Under the pieces are notes generated by a model. That model did no database searches. It was not told where the DNA came from and saw only the letters and a program-made list of their open reading frames with translations. 64,000 bases of DNA from a bacterium UBP2_UBA5202 (GTDB lineage Bacteria > Edwardsbacteria > AC1 > EtOH8), in contig DHVS01000031.1 in assembly GCA_002412795.1 (NCBI GenBank), forward strand, positions 19,337 through 83,336, given 5' to 3'. This document shows, piece after piece, positions 39,562 to 47,646 of the stretch (the first letter of the stretch is position 1; every line of letters starts with the position of its first letter). Made by a program: the position numbers and the translations under genes.

Positions 39562-40635
39562 ATGATCACCTTGCAGCAACTGCTGGAGGAAATGATCCAG
39601 AAAAAAGCCAGCGACCTTCACATTACAGCCGGGGTGCCGCCGGTCTTCCGGGTAGACGGCGAGCTGATGCAGAGCGCCCATGACAAACTGACCCCGGATA
39701 TGACCCAGTCGCTGGCCTACAGCATCCTCAACGACCGCCAGAAGAAAAGATTTGAGATGGAGCAGGAACTGGACCTTTCCTTTGGCGTCCAGGGCCTGTC
39801 CCGGTTCCGGGGCAACGTATTCCTGCAGCGGGGATGCGTGGCCATGGCCCTAAGGACCATTCCCTGGGAGATCCGAACCTTTGCCGACCTGGGGCTGCCG
39901 CCGGTGGCGGCCGAGCTGGCCTCCAAGCCCAGGGGACTGGTGCTGGTGACCGGGCCCACCGGCTCCGGCAAGTCCACCACTTTGGCCACCATGATAGACA
40001 AGGTGAACAGCGAGCGCCGGGCCCACATCCTGACGGTGGAGGACCCCATCGAGTACATGCACAGCCACAAAAAATCGGTGGTCAACCAGCGCCAGCTGGA
40101 GGCCGACACCAAGAGCTTCGAGAACGCCCTTAAATACGTGCTGCGCCAGGACCCCGACGTGGTGCTGGTGGGCGAGATGCGCGACCTGGTCACATTTGAG
40201 TCGGCCCTGCGCATCGCCGAGACCGGCCACCTGACCTTTGCCACCCTCCACACCAACTCGGCGGCCGAATCCATCCACCGCATCATCGACGCCTTTCCGG
40301 CCTACCAGCAGCCCCAGGTGCGGGCCCAGCTGGCCTTTGTGCTGGAAGGGGTGATGACCCAGCAACTGCTGCCCATGACCAAGGGCGGCCGGGTGATGGC
40401 GCTGGAGGTGATGATCTGCACCCCGGCCATCAAGGCCATGATCCGGGACGACAAGGTCCACCAGATCTATTCACTGATCCAGGCCGGCTCCAAGTACGGG
40501 ATGCAGACCATGAACCAGGCCCTGTTCCAGCTGTTCATGGACAAGAAGGTCAGCATGGACACCATTTTTGATTATACCCCCAACAGCGAGGAACTGGATC
40601 AGATGATCAAGCGCCGCCAGGCCCTGCCCGCCTGA
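39562..40635 (+). CDS. pilT: Type IV pilus retraction ATPase PilT
   Basis: 357 residues. No MshEN domain or zinc cysteines, as expected for PilT. Residues 1-100 are the PAS-like N-terminal domain beginning with the PilT signature KKASDLHITAG. Walker A GPTGSGKS is at about 133-140, the Asp and Walker boxes are VLVGEMRDLVTFESAL, the His box is TLHTNSA, and AIKAMIRDDK (about 292-301) corresponds to the AIRNLIRE retraction motif. It depolymerises the pilus. GGGGAGAAC precedes the ATG. Confidence 0.95.
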   Translation: MITLQQLLEEMIQKKASDLHITAGVPPVFRVDGELMQSAHDKLTPDMTQSLAYSILNDRQKKRFEMEQELDLSFGVQGLSRFRGNVFLQRGCVAMALRTIPWEIRTFADLGLPPVAAELASKPRGLVLVTGPTGSGKSTTLATMIDKVNSERRAHILTVEDPIEYMHSHKKSVVNQRQLEADTKSFENALKYVLRQDPDVVLVGEMRDLVTFESALRIAETGHLTFATLHTNSAAESIHRIIDAFPAYQQPQVRAQLAFVLEGVMTQQLLPMTKGGRVMALEVMICTPAIKAMIRDDKVHQIYSLIQAGSKYGMQTMNQALFQLFMDKKVSMDTIFDYTPNSEELDQMIKRRQALPA

Positions 40636-40845
40636 TCTCTCCCATAAAATCAATTACAATTAAACCATTGGTTCAGGAAAATATTTTAGGACGCGGATTA
40701 ACGCGGATTTATTGATTTAACTTAAAAATACCGGCGCAATCTGCGTGTATCAGCGTCCAAGAAATAAAGAATTTCTGCCGTCCTGAACGAAGGGATAGTC
40801 ATTAAATCAATAATGTCAAATTAAACCCTAATAAAGGAGCGCCCC
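40636..40845. repeat. Spacer with a GCGGATT-type imperfect palindrome
   Basis: GGACGCGGATTAACGCGGATT (40689-40709) and AATCTGCGTGTATCAGCGTCC (40739-40759) are complementary at 17 of 21 positions, forming a roughly 70-base foldback. The AAGGAG ribosome binding site for pilC follows near 40833. No gene is seen. Confidence 0.65.
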
Positions 40846-42060
40846 ATGCCAATATATATTTGGAAGGGCCGTGATTCCAAGTCCGGGATCGTTTCGGGAG
40901 AGCTGACCGCCGAGAACGAAGCAGCGGTAATAGAGGCTTTAAGGAAACGCAACATCATCGTTTCTTCGGTGCGGAACAAGCCCAAAGACCTGATGAACAT
41001 GAGCTTTGGGGCGGCCAAGGTTGCCACCAAGGACATCTCCATCTTTACCCGGCAGTTCGCCACCATGATCAACGCCGGCCTGCCCCTGGTGCAGTGCCTG
41101 GAGATTTTGGGTTCCCAGAACGACAAGCCCGCCATGAGAAAGGTGATCGAGCAGATCAAGACCGACGTGGAAGGCGGATCCACCCTGGCCGAGGCCATGA
41201 AACGCCAAAAATCCACATTTAATGAGCTGTACATCAACATGGCGGCGGCCGGAGAGGCCGGCGGTATTTTGGACAACATTCTGAACCGCCTGGCCATCTA
41301 CCTGGAAAAGAACGAAGCCCTGGTGGGCAAGGTAAAACGCTCAATGATCATGCCAGTTATTTTGATATCGGTTTGTATCGGCGCCGCCGCCATCCTTCTA
41401 ATCTTCGTCATTCCCATCTTCGAAAAAATGTTCGCCGGGATGGGAGCCAAGCTGCCTGGTCCGACCCTGTTCGTGGTGGCGCTTTCTAAATTCCTGCAAA
41501 AATGGATCATTGCCATTATTGTAGTGGTGATAGGGGCGGTGGTCGGCATCCAGAAGTGGTATAAAACCGACAAGGGACAGTTATTCCTGGACACCTGGAT
41601 GCTCAAGATTCCGGTGCTGGGCGACCTGCAGCAAAAATCAGCCATCGCCAGATTTGCCCGGACCCTGGGAACCCTGCTTTCCTCCGGCGTGGCCATCATG
41701 GACGCCCTGGAGATCACCGCCAAGACCGCCGGAAACCGGGTGGTGTCGGATGCCATCATGTTTGCCCGCAAGTCCATCGGCGGCGGCGAGACCATATCGG
41801 GGCCGCTAAAGACCATGAAGATCTTTCCGCCGATGGTGGTCCAGATGGTGGCGGTGGGCGAGGCCACCGGCGGCCTGGATGAGATGTTGAACAAGATCGC
41901 CGACTTCTACGACGAGGAGGTGGACGGCGCGGTGGAGGGACTGACCGCGGCCATGGAGCCCATCATCATGGTGGTGCTGGGCCTGGGCATCGGCGGCATG
42001 GTGGTGGCCATGTATCTGCCGATCTTCTCCATGACCTCGGCCATGATGGGCAGCAAATAA
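40846..42060 (+). CDS. pilC: Type IV pilus inner-membrane platform protein PilC
   Basis: 404 residues, GspF/PilC family. A short N-terminal domain (about 1-50) is followed by two T2SSF repeats (about 65-190 and 270-395), each with a FTRQFATMINAGLPLVQCL-like or FARTLGTLLSSGVAIMDAL start. Transmembrane helices lie near 165-190, 215-240 and 370-395. PilC sits under the pilus and is turned by PilB/PilT. Order pilB-pilT-pilC is that of many Gram-negative pil clusters. Confidence 0.95.
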   Translation: MPIYIWKGRDSKSGIVSGELTAENEAAVIEALRKRNIIVSSVRNKPKDLMNMSFGAAKVATKDISIFTRQFATMINAGLPLVQCLEILGSQNDKPAMRKVIEQIKTDVEGGSTLAEAMKRQKSTFNELYINMAAAGEAGGILDNILNRLAIYLEKNEALVGKVKRSMIMPVILISVCIGAAAILLIFVIPIFEKMFAGMGAKLPGPTLFVVALSKFLQKWIIAIIVVVIGAVVGIQKWYKTDKGQLFLDTWMLKIPVLGDLQQKSAIARFARTLGTLLSSGVAIMDALEITAKTAGNRVVSDAIMFARKSIGGGETISGPLKTMKIFPPMVVQMVAVGEATGGLDEMLNKIADFYDEEVDGAVEGLTAAMEPIIMVVLGLGIGGMVVAMYLPIFSMTSAMMGSK

Positions 42061-42248
42061 CGGGTATGAATATCCACTTGTCGGGGTAACGGGGGCATTT
42101 TGTTTTTCCGGCAAATCCTATTTGTCTACCTCCCGTAGAATTTGTCTTGGTGCCTGGTCAATACCCTTTGTCAGACAGGCTTTCAGACGCACTATGATGA
42201 ATGGGAGTGGGGCAGTAATCAACGACAAAGTGGTAAAATTAACACTGC

Positions 42249-44414
42249 GTGATAAAATATTTATTTAAAAACGATCCGGCCATAACCCTTGGCCGGATCA
42301 CGCTGGTTGCCGTAATGACGGGAAGCGCCATGGCCCTTAATCGTCTGGGAGCGCTTCCCCTAAATTATGGTTTGGCGCTTTGGGCCGGACTGGCGTTCTG
42401 TCTTTTTTCCGCATTGCTGCGGCTGGGCCACCTTAAACTCATCCATTGGGGATGGGATTACGGCCAGATGTTGCTGAACGCGGCCTGGATATTTTTATTT
42501 CTAAGAATTACCGGCGGGGCCGAAAACCCGTTTTCCCTGCTGTTCTTCCTGGCCATTATCGCCGCCGCCAACGCCCGGCTGGCCAAGGGGGCCATCTTTA
42601 CCGCCACCGTCTCCGGCCTGGCTTATGCCGGGATACTGGCCCTGGAGTTTCAGACCTTCAGGAAGACGGCCGTAGTTGCAGATAAGATTGATTTTATATC
42701 GGCCTTCAGCGCCGATTTTTTGTTTAGGGGATATATCTATGCCATATGTTTTTACCTGGTGGCGGCTTTTGCCGGCTTGCTGGCCGAGCGGCTGCAGGCC
42801 AAGGGCAGGCTGCTGGAAGCGGCCAACCAGGCCTGGGAGGAACTGCGGCTTTCCACCGGCGACATCCTGGAGAAGATGGGCAGCGGGCTGCTGACCCTGA
42901 ACGCCCAGGGGCAGATCAAATTCTGCAACCGGGCCGGCGCCCAGATACTGGGGCTTGATCCGGGCCGGGTTACGGGAGCCGTTCATCAAACCCTGCTGAC
43001 CGGAGGATTGGCGCCGCTTTCCACGATCCTTCAGCAAAGCCTGTCCGGCGACCCCGGAAGGTTAGTCCGAAGCGAGGTTACCCTGACCGTAAAGGACGGA
43101 CGGGAGATACCGCTGGGAATAAGCACCAATGCCATCCGCTACGGGGACGGCCGGCTGCAGGGGATCATCGCCATTTTTCAGGACCTGACCGAGGCCAAAA
43201 AGATAGAGACCCGGCTGCAGGAAATGGAACGCCTGGAAAACATAAGGGAGCTGTCCCAAACCCTGCTCCAGGTGATCCAGCCGGCCATCGAGCGGATAAA
43301 CCACGAAGCGGCCATTCTGATGGACAGCCCGGATCACATCCAGGCCGCCGGGACCATCAAGCAGAAGGCCGAAGCCATAAAAAAGACCATGGCCGATTTC
43401 ATCCGCTTTGCCCGGATAGAAAACCCCGAAGACCAGCCCGGCCCCGAGGAACAAAGCGGCCAGGAGGGGGCCATCATCGGCCAGAGCAGTAATTTTCTGG
43501 ACATTTTAAAGCTGATCCGGCAGGTGGCCCCCAGCCAGAGTACTGTTTTGATCCTGGGCGAGTCCGGCACCGGCAAGGAACTGGCGGCCCGGGAGCTTCA
43601 CCGGCTAAGCGCCCGCAGCGCCGCCTCCTTCGTCTCCATCAACTGCGCGGCCCTGCCGGAGACCCTGCTGGAGTCCGAATTGTTCGGGCACGTCAAGGGC
43701 TCCTTTACCGGGGCCTTCCGGGACAAGCCCGGCCTGTTCCAGGCGGCCGAGGGCGGGACGTTCTTTTTGGACGAGGTCTCCGAAACCTCCCCCGCCATCC
43801 AGGTAAAGCTGCTGCGGGTGCTGCAGGAGCGCGAAGTGGTGCCGGTGGGCGGCTCCAGGCCGGTCAAGGTGGATGTCCGCCTGATCTCGGCCACCAACGT
43901 CGATCTTTACAAGGCGGTGGAGGAAGGCAAATTCCGGAGGGACCTGTTCTACCGGCTCAACGTCATCCAGCTGGAACTGCCGCCTTTGCGGCAGAGGGGC
44001 CGGGACATTCTACTGCTGGCCGACTATTTCCTGAACAAATACTGCCGCCGCCAGGGCAGGTCCGCCAAAACACTGTCCCCGGAGGCCCGGGAGTTCCTGT
44101 TGGGCTACCGCTGGCCGGGGAACGTCCGGGAGCTGGAGAACGTGATGGAGCGGGCGGTGGTCTTAAGCAAGGGCCCGGCCATAGAAAAGAACCATCTGCC
44201 GGCCGATCTTTTCAAGCATCCCGCCGCCGCAGTTCCCGGCCAGGAACAGCCCCAACTGCCGAACCGGGCATCCAGTTCGCTTAAGGACGAGGAAAAACAG
44301 ATAATCCTGAACACCATCCAAAGCTGCGGGGGCAACAAGACCCAGGCCGCAAAAAAGCTGGGCATTCATTACGCCACCCTGCACCGCAAGCTGAAATTGT
44401 ACGGCATAAATTAG
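42249..44414 (+). CDS. Membrane-bound PilS-PilR fusion: sensor part joined to sigma-54 activator
   Basis: 721 residues, GTG start. Residues 1-185 hold about six transmembrane helices as in PilS. A PAS domain follows (about 205-315). Residues 320-390 resemble a histidine-kinase dimerisation helix pair, but the normal HEIRNPL is QVIQPAI, so the phospho-acceptor His is Gln341 and the next Glu is Val. There is no kinase ATPase domain and no receiver domain. Residues about 405-640 are a complete sigma-54 AAA+ domain: Walker A GESGTGKE at 437-444, GSFTGA at 484-489 (usual GAFTGA), Walker B GGTFFLDEV near 502. A Fis-type helix-turn-helix ends the protein (694-721). It occupies the pilS-pilR position of the cluster and probably activates pilA directly from the membrane. 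Confidence 0.9.
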   Translation: MIKYLFKNDPAITLGRITLVAVMTGSAMALNRLGALPLNYGLALWAGLAFCLFSALLRLGHLKLIHWGWDYGQMLLNAAWIFLFLRITGGAENPFSLLFFLAIIAAANARLAKGAIFTATVSGLAYAGILALEFQTFRKTAVVADKIDFISAFSADFLFRGYIYAICFYLVAAFAGLLAERLQAKGRLLEAANQAWEELRLSTGDILEKMGSGLLTLNAQGQIKFCNRAGAQILGLDPGRVTGAVHQTLLTGGLAPLSTILQQSLSGDPGRLVRSEVTLTVKDGREIPLGISTNAIRYGDGRLQGIIAIFQDLTEAKKIETRLQEMERLENIRELSQTLLQVIQPAIERINHEAAILMDSPDHIQAAGTIKQKAEAIKKTMADFIRFARIENPEDQPGPEEQSGQEGAIIGQSSNFLDILKLIRQVAPSQSTVLILGESGTGKELAARELHRLSARSAASFVSINCAALPETLLESELFGHVKGSFTGAFRDKPGLFQAAEGGTFFLDEVSETSPAIQVKLLRVLQEREVVPVGGSRPVKVDVRLISATNVDLYKAVEEGKFRRDLFYRLNVIQLELPPLRQRGRDILLLADYFLNKYCRRQGRSAKTLSPEAREFLLGYRWPGNVRELENVMERAVVLSKGPAIEKNHLPADLFKHPAAAVPGQEQPQLPNRASSSLKDEEKQIILNTIQSCGGNKTQAAKKLGIHYATLHRKLKLYGIN

Positions 44415-44431
44415 CAGGAACCTTCAGGGCG

Positions 44432-44532
44432 GGTCATCGCGAGGAGGCAGCTGGGCTTGGCAAACGAAGCGATCCAAAAAAATATCCTGGATTGCTTCGT
44501 CTGCCTAATAGGAAGTCATACTCGCAATGACC
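44432..44532. repeat. GTCATTGCGAG-type palindromic intergenic repeat
   Basis: GGTCATCGCGAG (44432-44443) and CTCGCAATGACC (44521-44532) are complementary at 11 of 12 positions. Inner GAAGCGATCCA and TGGATTGCTTC also pair. This repeat type is widely scattered between genes in many unrelated bacteria; its mobility mechanism is not settled. Confidence 0.75.
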
Positions 44533-44570
44533 AGGTAAACCCATCAAACAGCAAACTGTAAACTGTAAGA

Positions 44571-45296
44571 ATGCCCGAAGTAAAAAACAAAGTGGTGGTG
44601 GTGTTTCCGGCCTACTTTGCCGAGAAGACCCTGGAACGGACGGTCAGCGAAGTCCCCCGGGGCGTGGTGGACCAGATGATCCTGGTGGACGACCACAGCG
44701 GCGACGGCACGGTGCAGCTGGCCCAAAAACTGGGTTTGACCGTCCACCGGCACGGCCAAAACACCGGCTACGGCGGCAACCAGAAGACCTGCTATAGGCT
44801 GGCCCTGGAGGCTGGAGCCTCCATCGTGGTGATGCTGCACCCCGATTACCAGTACGACCCCAAGATCATAAAATACTTTGCGGAGCTGATCTCGGCCGGG
44901 TATTTTGACCTGATGCTGGGCACCAGGATCCGCTCCCGAAAAGAGGCCCTGGCCGGGGGGATGCCTTTGTACAAATATATATCCAACCGGGCCCTGACCT
45001 TTTTTCAGAACCTGGTCAGCGGCCAGAACCTTTCCGAGTGGCACACCGGGATGCGGGCCTACCGCCGGGAAGTGCTGGAGAAGATAGATTATGAAAGCTT
45101 CTCGGACGATTTCGTGTTTGACACCCAGATGCTGTTTGCCGCCGTCCAAAAGGGGTACCGGATAGGGGAGATCTCGGTGCCGGTGCGCTATTTTAAGGAG
45201 GCCTCCAGCATCAATTTTGCCCGCAGCCTAAAATACGGGCTTTCCACGGTCTGGCAGGCGGTGCGCTTTTTAATGAACGGATACAAAAAATATTAA
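44571..45296 (+). CDS. Glycosyltransferase family 2, polyprenyl-phosphate sugar synthase-like
   Basis: 241 residues. GT-A fold: [43 protein letters not shown] and [13 protein letters not shown] (the metal-binding DxD region reads HPDYQYD). The group contains dolichyl-phosphate mannose/glucose synthases and relatives. No C-terminal membrane helices. It sits between the regulator and the pilin genes, so a role in pilin or surface glycosylation is possible but unproved. Confidence 0.8.
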   Translation: MPEVKNKVVVVFPAYFAEKTLERTVSEVPRGVVDQMILVDDHSGDGTVQLAQKLGLTVHRHGQNTGYGGNQKTCYRLALEAGASIVVMLHPDYQYDPKIIKYFAELISAGYFDLMLGTRIRSRKEALAGGMPLYKYISNRALTFFQNLVSGQNLSEWHTGMRAYRREVLEKIDYESFSDDFVFDTQMLFAAVQKGYRIGEISVPVRYFKEASSINFARSLKYGLSTVWQAVRFLMNGYKKY

Positions 45297-45676
45297 AGGA
45301 TTATCCAATCAGCCAGAAAACGTGAAATACAAAAGGTCCCGACCCCGGTTGTCGCGTTAAAACGATCAGTGAGCATCGCAGTTGATGGCGGAAAAAGCTT
45401 GTCTGCATGTCTGAGGGCTTGGCCAAAGCCCGAGTTCAGACAAGCCCGTCAGCAACGTGAAGCGCAACGCGGGCCCGCTGAAGCTTTAGTGTAAGCGTGG
45501 CCCGGAGAGTTTTAAGCGACGAGCTTTTTCTTTTGGTTCTTTGCTTTTTGGCGGTACAAAAAGAAAAGAACATGACCGGGTAAAATCTGCGTTTTTACCA
45601 TACCCGCTATGTTCTTTCTACTGTTCCTTATAAATTAGATAAGCATTAAATATTAAACCGAACGGGAAGGGGCACC
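45297..45676. repeat. 380-base spacer with a structured repeat element
   Basis: No gene is seen. GCTTGTCTG and CAGACAAGC (about 45397-45444) enclose a second stem GGGCTT/AAGCCC. Further right, GTTCTTTGCTTTTTG (45536-45550) faces CAAAAAGAAAAGAAC (45557-45571) as a long AT-rich hairpin. The 45430-45530 part is GC-rich and repetitive. The whole resembles a non-coding repeat element or an RNA with strong secondary structure. No sigma-54 promoter was found for the pilin gene that follows. Confidence 0.5.
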
Positions 45677-46225
45677 ATGAGCGATTCTCCGGCAGGTCCG
45701 ACCGGAACCAGGGGTTTCACTTTGATCGAGCTGATGATAGTGGTGGTGATAATAGGGATCCTGGCGGCCATTGCGGTCCCCAATTTTATAAGCATGAAGA
45801 CCCGGGCCCAGGAGGCCTCCTGCAAAGCAAACATGCACACCCTGCAGCTGGTGGTGGAGGGCTTTATGACCGCGGCCGACGGCTGGTACCCGGACAACCT
45901 GGAAACCAGGATCTCGGCGGTGTTACCGGCCGGGCCGGACCAGTCCATTGCCGAGGGGGTAAGGGTGCCGCCGTTTCCGGCGGCGGCGCTGATCAACCCC
46001 CATTCCGGGTTTGCCAATCCGTTCCAAAAAGGGGCCTTTGCCCTGGACAACCTTCCCGGAGGTCCGCCGGCCGCAGCCAACAGCGGCGTGGTTTATTATA
46101 CCAGCTACGATGACGGCGGCAACCTTAACAACGGCGCCAGCCCGGGCGCAAAAGGATATGCCATCAGCGGGTACGGAAAAACAGCGCCTTTGTCCAATAA
46201 AATATTTGGCGGAACCGGGAAATAA
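45677..46225 (+). CDS. Type IV pilin-like protein 1
   Basis: 182 residues. The leader is 13 residues long and ends in Gly before the cleavage site (TRG/FTLIELMIVVV), with Glu at +5 of the mature protein, so it should be processed by a PilD-type peptidase. The hydrophobic helix continues to about residue 38, then a globular domain with many Gly/Pro/Asn residues (INPHSGFANPFQKGAF). Good AAGGGG ribosome binding site. It resembles the second pilin strongly over the first 45 residues and in the closing YAISGYGKTAPL segment. It may be a minor or alternative pilin. Confidence 0.88.
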   Translation: MSDSPAGPTGTRGFTLIELMIVVVIIGILAAIAVPNFISMKTRAQEASCKANMHTLQLVVEGFMTAADGWYPDNLETRISAVLPAGPDQSIAEGVRVPPFPAAALINPHSGFANPFQKGAFALDNLPGGPPAAANSGVVYYTSYDDGGNLNNGASPGAKGYAISGYGKTAPLSNKIFGGTGK

Positions 46226-46237
46226 ATATTTTTTGCG

Positions 46238-46262
46238 ATACTATTGCATTATGCAACAGTAT
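46238..46262. promoter_or_regulatory. Palindrome upstream of the pilA sigma-54 promoter (candidate activator site)
   Basis: ATACTATTGCA (46238-46248) and TGCAACAGTAT (46252-46262) are complementary at 10 of 11 positions around a 3-base centre. The centre is about 110 bases upstream of the predicted pilA start of transcription, the usual distance for a sigma-54 enhancer. It could instead be a terminator stem after pilin 1, but no T-run follows. Confidence 0.5.
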
Positions 46263-46334
46263 TTGATATAATAAATCAAGTGGTTATAAGCCCAGGTTAA
46301 TGCTAATTCATTTATTAACAATGACATGCATGTT

Positions 46335-46350
46335 TGGCACGATAATTGTA
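46335..46350 (+). promoter_or_regulatory. Sigma-54 promoter of pilA
   Basis: TGGCACGATAATTGTA matches the sigma-54 consensus TGGCACG-N4-TTGCW with exact spacing; the only change is T for C in the -12 GC pair. Transcription would start near 46362, leaving a leader of about 44 bases with AAGGAG before the ATG at 46406. Type IV pilin genes are classical sigma-54 targets through PilR. Confidence 0.8.
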
Positions 46351-46405
46351 TATATAAATAACAGAAACCAAACAACCAAACCGGTAACATAAAAAAGGAG
46401 CTCCA

Positions 46406-46894
46406 ATGAACAAAAAAGGCTTTACCCTGATCGAACTGATGATCGTGGTGGTCATCATCGGCATCCTGGCCGCCATCGCCATCCCGAACTTCATGTCCAT
46501 GCAGGACAGGGCCAAGGAAGGCTCACTTAAGGCCAACATGCACACCGCCCAGCTGGCGGCCGAAGATTTTAATACCCAGGCCGATGGCGTGTATGCCATT
46601 GATCTTGCCACTACTGTTGAGGATGCAAACCCCTTGGCAGTTGGTAACATAAAGCAGCTTTTTGTAACTGGTGATGCCAATAATTTGTTGCCAACCAACT
46701 TTAAGAACCCATTTACTGCTGATGTCGTTACTCCGATAGTTGATGGCGCGCCAGCTGCTACAGGTGAGGCTGGATATACCGCAGCTTGGTCAGGTGCAGG
46801 TGCCGCCCCCAACGCAAGCTGCGCAGACAATTATACCATTCAGGGCTTTGGCAAAACTGCCATTCTGCCGTTGGCTTTGACCTCCGGCCAGTAG
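46406..46894 (+). CDS. pilA: Major type IV pilin PilA
   Basis: 162 residues. Short leader MNKKG cleaved before Phe (FTLIELMIVVVIIG), Glu5 present, then the standard amphipathic alpha-1 helix to about residue 55. The globular part (56-162) is small and Ala/Asn/Thr-rich and ends with a GFGKTAILPLAL segment. Own sigma-54 promoter and strong terminator suggest a highly expressed single-gene unit. From about codon 55 the codon choice turns to A/T-ending triplets, unlike the first 50 codons and the flanking genes. Confidence 0.93.
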   Translation: MNKKGFTLIELMIVVVIIGILAAIAIPNFMSMQDRAKEGSLKANMHTAQLAAEDFNTQADGVYAIDLATTVEDANPLAVGNIKQLFVTGDANNLLPTNFKNPFTADVVTPIVDGAPAATGEAGYTAAWSGAGAAPNASCADNYTIQGFGKTAILPLALTSGQ

Positions 46895-46911
46895 TATTTA
46901 ATGGTAAAAAG

Positions 46912-46943
46912 GGTAGGCTGTGTTATACAGCCTACCTTTTTTT
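46912..46943 (+). terminator. Strong intrinsic terminator after pilA
   Basis: GGTAGGCTGT (46912-46921) and ACAGCCTACC (46927-46936) pair perfectly around a 5-base loop, followed by seven T. The next gene starts just after it. Confidence 0.92.
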
Positions 46944-46955
46944 ATGAAGGTTGTG

Positions 46956-47333
46956 ATGTTTAAAATTACAGCGATAATAACTACGCTTTTTCTTTTCAGC
47001 GGATGTATCAACCATGACAAAACCCCGGAAGCGGCGGTAAAATACTTCTGGGAGTCAATGGCCAAAGGTGATAAGGATGAAGTGTTAAAGACCCAGGTAT
47101 ATTATTTGGATGGCATGAGTTCCGAGTTCATCAATACGCCCCAAAATATTGAATGGCTTTATCTGGACAGCGTTACCACAGTTTACGAAAGCCAAACCAG
47201 AGCCAGGGTATATTACCAGGTGATATTTAAAAAAAATGACCAAGCGGCCCCGACCCGTTACAAAACAGGCACCATGACCATAAAAAAGGGGAAAAAGTGG
47301 AAAGTGGGAATAGTAGTGGGAAAGCAAAAATGA
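46956..47333 (+). CDS. Small lipoprotein, DUF4878/NTF2-like
   Basis: 125 residues from ATG 46956, preceded by AAGG at 46947; ATG 46944 in the same frame lies against the terminator T-run and has no ribosome binding site. Signal segment ITTLFLFSGC ends in a lipobox with Cys near residue 17. The mature part begins TPEAAVKYFWESMAKGDKDEV, the pattern of small lipoproteins with an NTF2-like fold (DUF4878 type). Located between pilA and the ABC transporter pair; whether it helps pilus assembly is unknown. Expression would need read-through of the pilA terminator or a separate promoter that was not seen. Confidence 0.7.
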   Translation: MFKITAIITTLFLFSGCINHDKTPEAAVKYFWESMAKGDKDEVLKTQVYYLDGMSSEFINTPQNIEWLYLDSVTTVYESQTRARVYYQVIFKKNDQAAPTRYKTGTMTIKKGKKWKVGIVVGKQK

Positions 47334-47342
47334 GCAACTTCC

Positions 47343-47561
47343 ATTGCCACGAGCTTTAGCTCGTGGTTGGTTGAATGATTAAAAAACTCTTGGGGTTTCA
47401 ACCCCGGTTACCCGCCTGCGGCAGGGATGGATGATTAATTTGCAGAACTCCTCTTGGGCTAATTTATCCGCCGAAGCTTTAGCATAGGAGGAAGCCCACC
47501 GGATTTAACAAAATTGCCTACCGCACTGAGCGAAGCCGAAGTGCCTGAAGGTCGTGGCAAT
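47343..47561. mobile_element. MITE-like element with 10-bp terminal inverted repeats
   Basis: ATTGCCACGA (47343-47352) and TCGTGGCAAT (47552-47561) are perfect inverted repeats at the two ends of 219 bases. The left end is part of a further hairpin (CCACGAGC/GCTCGTGG), and GGGGTT/AACCCC follows at 47392-47406. The right part includes GCACTGAGCGAAGCCGAAGTGC. No coding frame. It fills most of the 313-base gap before the ABC ATPase gene. It could equally be a cluster of REP-like palindromes; no target-site duplication is clear. Confidence 0.5.
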
Positions 47562-47646
47562 AAGGTTGACTCCGCTGGGTAACTTGTTACTACTTGTTGA
47601 CAGACGCATCCTTTACATTCAAGGCCTGAATAGAAACCAAACTAAA

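Noticed and set aside
47597..47602. TTGACA promoter for the ABC transporter genes
   Set aside because: No -10-like hexamer lies 15-19 bases downstream.
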